64,000 bases of DNA from assembly GCA_950295325.1 (NCBI GenBank), contig OX485803.1:28646001-28710000 (forward strand). Direction: 5' to 3'. Below the pieces are notes generated by a model. It had not been told where the DNA came from, made no database searches, and saw only the letters and a program-made list of their open reading frames with translations. Shown piece after piece: positions 57,005 through 64,000 of this stretch. Source of the stretch: Polytrichum commune (taxonomy: Eukaryota; Streptophyta; Polytrichopsida; Polytrichales; Polytrichaceae). Numbering within the stretch: the stretch's first letter is position 1; each line of letters opens with the position of its first letter. The position numbers and the translations under genes were made by a program.

Positions 57005-59610
57005 TGTCACACGGATTTTAGATGTACGAACGATGTGTGTTAGATCAAATGTACTCCGCAACTCGTCACAACGATGTCCGAAAAACTTTCAGGTGGGCAC
57101 CTCTCCAATGGCACAGTCCTTGTTGATTGACTCTCAGGCTGGAAACTTCAACTCCAGTATTGAGGCTCCACACTTCAGTTGCTTTTGTAGTGTTAAGCTG
57201 TGTGACCGCAGAACTGCAGTCGACCTCGCAATCAAACCTCCTCTAGATCAAAGTCAAAAGGCAACTATCCAAATGCTCCGAGAATAGGACTGCTTTATTT
57301 TAGGCTCGTTGACATCCACTCCACCGTCTCATAATCAGCTTCCAGGCCCGCGGATTTTATCACTCCAACAGCTACTATTTAAGTAATGTCCTCGAGAAAT
57401 GCCAAACTCCACTTGCAGGCTCTTCTCTGTTTGTAGGGAGTTTAATTAGGTAGCGACAATCAATCCGTCGTTCCAACAACCACCGTCTCGATTCCAGGGC
57501 CAATATCCTGACCTCGTTGACAAACCTTGGATACGAAACAAGAACCAGCTAAAGACTTCACTTTTGTGACTCTTTACCTACTCCAATCTCCCAACCACAG
57601 GCCTTAGCTCAAATCCCACAGCAATGCTCTCCAATTCCGCCTCCAACCTAACCTACAGCAGTTGCAACTTGCAACAATCCCTAACTTCCTATTCTCACCA
57701 CCTCACCGACTCCTCCCCTATATATCCAGGCCAATAAAGTGCAGTTCAAAACTTCAATGCCGCCAACTAGAACTCTACACCCTCCCACCGACTAGCTCAC
57801 CCTTCTATGCTCCTTTTAAGACACAAGTAGCCTTTTCCGCTCGCTCCTTTCCAGCAAAAATCTATCCTCCTGATCGCAAGCAAATCACCAAAAGTGTTGT
57901 AACTTTAGGTCTCTAGACCGGTAATAAGCATGTATGTATCCACCTCCCTGCAAAGAGCGCTTGGCTCCGACTTACTTACGTCGACGCTAACAATGAACTA
58001 CCAACCTTCACAGAATTGCAACGAATGATTCTCCAATCGCAGCTTGAAACTCCTCGAGCAAATTTAGCTTCGTGTGCCGGGCCCGCGGCTCTTTTCTAGC
58101 CGACGGCGGCACCGCCACAGCGAGGGCGAAGAACGTCGCAGGAAGCTTCTTTGGGGCCCGGGACAGAAAGCGGGCGACAGGGTGGACTGTCATCGAGGAC
58201 TGGGTGCTTCTAGGTCTTCTGTCGCCGTGTGCGACTGACACACATGGTGAAATTGATGAGCCTGGGAGTCGATCCTGCGACCCTCTTGCGCCCTTGCTCG
58301 GAAAGTCCAGCCTCTCACCGCCTTATCCGCCGCTCCGGACGATATGGGCCACACGTTTCCACTAGTGGACGACAACTTGCCCCTGACGCTGGATGAACCG
58401 CCTGCATCGGATGAACTCTGTGGATGGGCTCCAGCCCCCGTGTGTATGGAGTCTTTTAACAACTCAAGGCTGAGGCCAGCAATTTTGTCCCGGGCAGATG
58501 CGTGTCTGTTGCTCTGTAGGGCAGCCAGTCAGCGGCGAGCCTCCTGTCTCGCCAAAAAATTAAGGGAAGTGTGGAATGCTAAACCCCCACCCATGATATA
58601 GTCTAAAGTGTGTGGGCGTTATTCGGTTTTCATGTTCTCCGTCTTCTCCCGATTAGATTTATACAATGAAACTTGTGTTGTGTTAGTAAATCTACTATGA
58701 AGCATTGGCAAAAATCAGGTTGAAAATTTGACCTCCCCTTATTAAGTTATGGTTATTGGAACTTCAGGTATGTTGGTTCTTTAAATTGAATACATAGGTT
58801 TTCCCAATTTGCGTTCACTATTAAGTATGGAGTAATTAATAAAGTTTGATGACGTAGTCCAACCTCCTTTTAACATGTGTATGTATGGTGTTTGTTCTTT
58901 GATTCTCACCCAACCACCCACCAATCAAATATAGGTCTAAACCATGTATGTCGATTTGGACGAACCAACCCATACACTATTTCCTTGTTGGATGCCTAAA
59001 CCCTTGCCTCCAAGGAACCAGTGTACGGGTTGTTTCGCCCCAGCCCTTTATGTCCCTCCACCAAAGAATCAAAATTGAAGATCTATTCATATATATATAT
59101 ATATATGGACATGTCTACTTATTCATGAGACATGGACCTAAAAATGTACTACCTTGACAAAAGCCATGAAGATTGTATGACGAACGGCCTTCTACATGAT
59201 TGTCAATTTGTACCAAGTGTCAAATCCTCGTTCGGTAAGGTGTCAAGAAAGTGAGACTACTTGATTGATTAATCAAGAGGGGGGTAGGTGGGTAAGCCAC
59301 TATTGAAAAACCCATGGTTAGTTTAAAAGCATATACTTCATAGCAAGGCCCACCTCTGCAACTCTGTAGTTTGCAAGCATGACCATGTAAGGTGGAAGCA
59401 TCTATACCCAATAAAATAAGAGAGCTTGCATATGTTTAGGAGGAGTAATAACATAGAACTATCTTTCTTGCAAAGAGAAACAATTTCAAACAAATTATGC
59501 GGAGAATGCAAAAAAAAATAAAAAATCATGAATATGGAAATGCCTACGAATTTTGAGGTAGTAAAGGTAGGGTAACACATAGTTGATCTACAGATTAACA
59601 CATAATCGTT
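57005..59610. other. Non-coding stretch with a possible SINE
   Basis: 57.0-57.3 kb should contain the SPC1 promoter. 58.0-58.6 kb is GC-rich, with overlapping open frames on both strands but no recognisable protein. A TA microsatellite lies at about 59088-59106. Confidence 0.45.
58190..58345 (-). repeat. Possible tRNA-derived SINE head
   Basis: On the minus strand 'gataaggcggtgagaggctg' resembles a pol III A box, and 'gcaggatcgactcccaggct' about 45 bp later resembles a B box. The intervening sequence does not fold into a convincing functional tRNA by eye. No tail or target duplication confirmed. Confidence 0.3.
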
Positions 59611-59617
59611 CATCTAG

Positions 59618-60026
59618 AGTAGAGGCGCCCATAACCGATCACTTAAGAGATTTTGTGCCAAATTCGGAAAAGTATAAGGCAATGTAATTTTTTTTCCCAA
59701 TGTAGGTATATACAAATCAAGAGGACTGCAAATTTGTTGGTAATTTTATTTCTTATATTGAAATTATTGTGAACATTTGAAGCCAAAAATTGACCCAAAC
59801 ATATTACCAATGTCTAGAGTCTGCCATAACCGCTCATTTTAACCATTCATTCCTTCTCGCTTTAGCACTCAAAACCATGACATGTGTCATGGCACTGTTG
59901 GTTTTGACCTTATCAAAATTCAATCCTAACCTAATAGAAAATTCAATCCTTGCCTGACCAAAATTGCGGTACCCTATACATTATGATGAGTCTTGGTCGG
60001 GAATAGGCACCTCTAGTACGAATTCT
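59618..60026 (+). mobile_element. MITE with GAGGCGCC ends and TA flanks
   Basis: Left end 'gtagaggcgcccataaccga' and right end 'tcgggaataggcacctctag' are imperfect inverted repeats, bordered by TA on each side, which suggests a Tc1/mariner-type (Stowaway-like) duplication. Two partial relatives lie at 37070-37385 and, inverted, at 39455-39775. Confidence 0.6.
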
Positions 60027-60173
60027 AATGCTTGGATATGCCTCGACGTTATTGGTGTTGGAGTCAGTGTAGCAGCATGGCAGGTCAATTTTATTCAGAG
60101 CTTCGAAAACTTCAACGAAAGGCCTACGTTGTTTCAATTCCCTTTGGCAATGAAGTCTCTGCAATCGTGCTTT

Positions 60174-60205
<32 letters not shown>

Positions 60206-60218
60206 TACATATATAAAG
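60174..60218. repeat. TA microsatellite
   Basis: A run of alternating T and A of about 26 bp followed by 'catatatacatatata'. Confidence 0.9.
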
Positions 60219-60337
60219 GTAATAAATAAATCCTCTGCACTTGGCAAATTGATTCGTCAACATCATAGCTCATGCCGTGTTGCCTACAGAGAAATGTTGC
60301 TGTCGCTTAGTAAGCACCCATGAAAAACGAAGCTCAT

Positions 60338-60798
60338 GATACTACACCCTAAACTCCGTAATATCAACTTCCATAATGTCACTCACTCTCTAATATCTTG
60401 AAACCCAAGGGAATGGATGTTCATAGTTCAAATCTCACTCCTTACTGTCACATTTGTTTTCCTTATATCACAAATTTTGTGATGAATGCAAACCACCAAA
60501 GAAGTCAACCCACGCCCTCGCATTGCGTCACGTGTCAATATGTGGAGTGTCTTCTTCTTCTTCTTCTTCTTATGCTATTTGTTGAATGTTGGTGCATGCA
60601 TATGCCACATCGTCTGGGAAGGTCAAGTGGAGTGGACCACACCGCATCATTAAAATGTTGCCCTTTGTGTTATTCCATAATGTCACATGCTACATTAATT
60701 CTATAGTATCATGCATCCATGTTAATACTACAAAACTCCGTAATATCATGTGCACTTGGTTGCCATAGGTGTGATACTATGGAGTTTAGAGTGTACTA
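60338..60798. mobile_element. MITE of about 460 bp with ACTCC-type ends
   Basis: Left 'tactacaccctaaactccgt' continues 'aatatca'. The complement of the right end reads 'tagtacactctaaactccat' and continues 'agtatca'. The ends match at about 23 of 27 positions. Internal copies of 'aaaactccgtaatatcatg' occur near 60732. A CTT microsatellite lies at 60551-60571. No coding capacity. Confidence 0.6.
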
Positions 60799-60799
60799 C

Positions 60800-63700
60800 A
60801 CTAAACAATCCTATTAGTGTGGGTGCAAAATTAAACTGGAAATAATTAACGTGGGCCACTCTAACTATCTAGTAAGTGTGCAACTAATGTGGGTCGAAGA
60901 CCCCGGGTCCCTTCACTCTTCCTCAAGACTTTTGACGAACACCTTATTTTGAAATAAAATAGTCATCTTACCTCAATCTCGTAGAAAGTTAAATTAATCT
61001 GACCTAATTTAAAAGTAAAGATTTGTCATGGGCTAAAAATCAATATGGATTCTAGAGAAATATTGTGATCCACACTAATAAAACTATTTAGTGTAGTTGT
61101 CATTCTATATATACGATCCGGTCCTTGTGTACTTTCTTTCTCCCTCCCCCCCTCTCTCAAACCCAGCTTCAAGCCATTGAGATGTATTATGAGGTGTACG
61201 GAAGGTAGACATGCATGATTCCAACACAACAATAATCCAGACACCTACAGTTGATTCTTATGTGGTCAAGTAGGAATAATGTGTTTAAAGAGAGATTAGA
61301 CTACATGATGATAATGAACGAAATACTCTCATAAACTCAAAAAATCATAAAACAAATGGCTACATGCACAATTTGGAATTACGAATCATTTTACAATACT
61401 TACACGTTTCATATCCTACGAGAAGTGGGTAGAGAGAAACATTATCCAAATAACACACATATATAGACTTATATGCTTCTTATCAATTGGAAAAAGCACC
61501 ATTTGATGCAAAGTAAGAGAAGCCGAAGAAGAACCTCATGATGCAACTTGCCTACGTGGCAACACGACGAGGATGACGATGATGATGATGTAGAAGCTCA
61601 AGTGAAGTATCCACATGGGCAAAGGTGATAGGCTTCCGTGCAAAAGATTGCACATGTGGCAGGCAAATCGAGGGCCGTGATTGGGTGGAAAGCTTCTCGT
61701 GAGGCAGCTTGCCGATCCTTTTTACCAACACAAACACATGTCTACCTCCTCCTTGCATTCATATGCTTCGTTAGTTAACTAAACCGCATCATAGAAAGTG
61801 CAAAGCCCCCGGCCACATCATCACACACCAACCCTAATATTTCTCGGCCGTTATTTTTTACGGAACCGCATCATAACATACGGCAACCCCATCGGTTCGG
61901 TCTCTCAAGCCTTAGTGCTTGATCGCCACATTGCTAGGGGGCCAAAAACCATCATATAATTGGTGGCCTCGTAACTACCTTATGGGCAACGTGGCAATTC
62001 CTAGATTCTCTTGCTTTCACAATGACATGACACATGGCAACCGAAACCTTGGATCTAACGTAGACACAACAATAATTTGGAGACCTATATTCAAGTGCTA
62101 TGTGGGTAGGTGTGAATCTAAGAACAAACACTAAAAAGATAAGTATAGAAAAAAAATTGGATTGAGTGCTCAAAATATGTTGAATGTGTTAGGTTATAAA
62201 TTAACATGATTGGGGAGATCTATACGACCATGTAGACCATGTAATGAGAAAGAGAATTTTTTACTTTGACAATGAGTAAGACATTCATATGAGCACCGGA
62301 AATTTTGTAGCGAATTGTTGCAGGCACGATTTGGATTCGCTACTCATCTCGCACTAATTGAGTGTTTCATACCCTACAAGAAGTGGGTGCAGAGAGAAAA
62401 AAATATCTAAACAACACGTGCCTGTCTTAACCCCCTAAATGCATTCAATGTCTTTTGGGGGTCTTAGGATTTGTGCCCCTCGTGACTCAAGTAAGGGGGT
62501 TGATAACAAACTTCACCCCATAAAGGTTTATGGGTGATTCATTGTAACACAATGCCATTGCATTGATAAATGTTATTGGGTTGCCTCACACTAATTTAAC
62601 AACATTGCACATTAGTTTGGATATTTAGTGCTACAATATTACATACATAATTTATTTTCATATATGGTGGTTGCTGTCACGTAGAATGAGAACTCCGTAC
62701 TCTTAAGAGGTGGGAGTGAATAGAGTGTCTGATCGTAGAACATCCGTGGCCAAGTCCTAAGGGATAATGACATTAGATGTAAAACTACTTCACCCTTTGC
62801 ATTAAGTAGACACTACATTATTAGCTAACAACCATTAACAATAACCAATAGCATGTAATTGTTAACAATAACTAGTAGCATGTAACCTTGGCTAGTGAAT
62901 ACTGTTGCGAAACAATACCATTAGAATGTGCAATAGGGCGTGTGTTTGGTAGCGAGTGGTCATCAAGCCATTAGCTTTGTGTTGGTTGGGGGTGCTTGTT
63001 TTATTTCCTATATATGGTCCAAGTTTGATTCTTGTGGAGCTCATTTGAGAGAACATGGGTATAAAGTGACTTTGTGCTACTATGTGAATACATGCAAGAA
63101 ATGTGGTATCAACCAACTGCCTATCCCTAAGGAGTTGCTAAGTGAGCTAAGACAATGATTTTTTGTTAAATTTTCTTGTTGTGTTGTTCCATGGCAGGCA
63201 TTGGGGGTTTTGCAATGTATTATTTATTTCTAGGTGCTAAGAAAGGTTGATAGAATTGGTTTGTGTCACAGATGCTTTCCTCTTGATTTATTAATCTATG
63301 GCGGGTCTTAAGGTCTGCAATAGAGGGTTGATTTTCTCGTCTTCATTTGTGTACTAGTATGGAATGTGCATATTGTGTGGTGATTATGGTGATTTGTTTA
63401 AATAGACCCTTGATTTTTGTGATAAGGAGTTTTAGTATTGCTTCTAAGCTTTTCATTGGTGGGAAGTGTGTAGTGGCTTTTGGGCCTGCAACTAAGAACA
63501 TGAATAGGGCTAGGTTGCATCCTCATGTTGTGATGTTATTGATAAAAAATTGGCATTTAATGTTTTCTTTTGATAAATTTTGTGGCAAATATATCATTGT
63601 AGTATGTAAATTCTATGAATTGTATTGTGATTTATGGTGTAGGGGCTTCTAGTGGGGGCTGGTTGTATGGGTGACCAAAAACACAAAAGTATGTTGGGTT

Positions 63701-64000
63701 TGAGCCTAGCATTGCAATGACATTTTTGAGTGCCACAAGTGCACGGCAGTAGCCATGTTGATACTATGTTTTCTTGTGGTAGTCCATTATAAGTCTCTAC
63801 ATCCATAATTGTATAGTGTCGTAATGTTTTATTTGATATAAGAGGGTTTTGTAGTTCCCAAACAACTTTGTTGTGCCTTTTGGTTATTAGTGCATGAATG
63901 AGTTGTTGTTTACATTTAAGTAGTACATGTAGCCATGTAGCCATGCATTTGCATCTAGTGAGTTTCATATATGGCACGTATTTGATGAATAAGCTTCTAT
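60800..64000. other. Non-coding stretch with dispersed repeats to the window end
   Basis: Copies of the 41.1-kb repeat family lie at about 61206-61450 and 62130-62400 ('ctacaagaagtgggtgcaga', 'gatttggattcgctactcat'). No gene recognised; open frames at 62.9-63.65 kb are AT-rich and without family features. Confidence 0.45.

Overview
The window looks like nuclear DNA of a land plant. It has GT-AG spliced genes with long introns, plant-only families (a SPARK-domain receptor kinase and an At5g19230-type GPI-anchored protein), a cytosolic ribosomal protein gene with an upstream telo-box, and many PIF/Harbinger and hAT-type DNA transposons. Genes are sparse: about six recognisable loci in 64 kb. 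I cannot place the species more precisely from the sequence.

Layout. 1-1.45 kb holds no gene I recognise. 1.48-5.05 kb is a degenerate minisatellite with a unit near 129 bp, carrying a recurrent 16-bp palindrome (CTGTCGGATCCGACAG). The same repeat fills an intron at 6.43-7.17 kb. Embedded in these repeats is an eight-exon gene (5126-9815, +). Its conceptual product joins a ParB/sulfiredoxin-like domain to a beta-type DNA (N6/N4) methyltransferase-like domain. The present copy carries three in-frame stops, all CAR-to-TAR, and one apparent frameshift, but every splice junction is intact. Three 138-bp repeats with near-perfect 24-bp palindromes follow it (10.0-10.3 kb), then a repeat fragment (10.7-11.2 kb) homologous to one inside the upstream array.

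13.1-18.5 kb (-) holds an apparently intact seven-exon SPARK receptor-like kinase. Its upstream region is cut at 18633 by a chain of three transposons. These are a 5.5-kb PIF/Harbinger element (18636-24140) with a frameshifted transposase and a Myb-like second ORF, a 397-bp MITE (24144-24540), and a 6.5-kb non-coding element (24544-31063). Each is separated from the next by exactly one TAA target site. A 606-bp hAT-type MITE with an 8-bp duplication is nested in the third. A second, decayed Harbinger transposase lies at 32.1-32.75 kb.

RPL3 (34225-35403, +) is complete and intronless. From 35.4 to 41.8 kb I see only dispersed repeats and coding scraps. 41846-44486 (+) is a two-exon GPI-anchored protein gene whose 2-kb intron holds a tandem duplication. 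50313-50993 (+) encodes a probable plastid membrane protein, and 56639-57004 (-) encodes signal peptidase complex subunit 1. The remaining sequence is MITEs, microsatellites and unassigned non-coding DNA.

The intact genes look like independent housekeeping and cell-surface genes rather than a pathway. The unusual locus is the ParB-methyltransferase gene with palindrome-bearing repeats in and around it.
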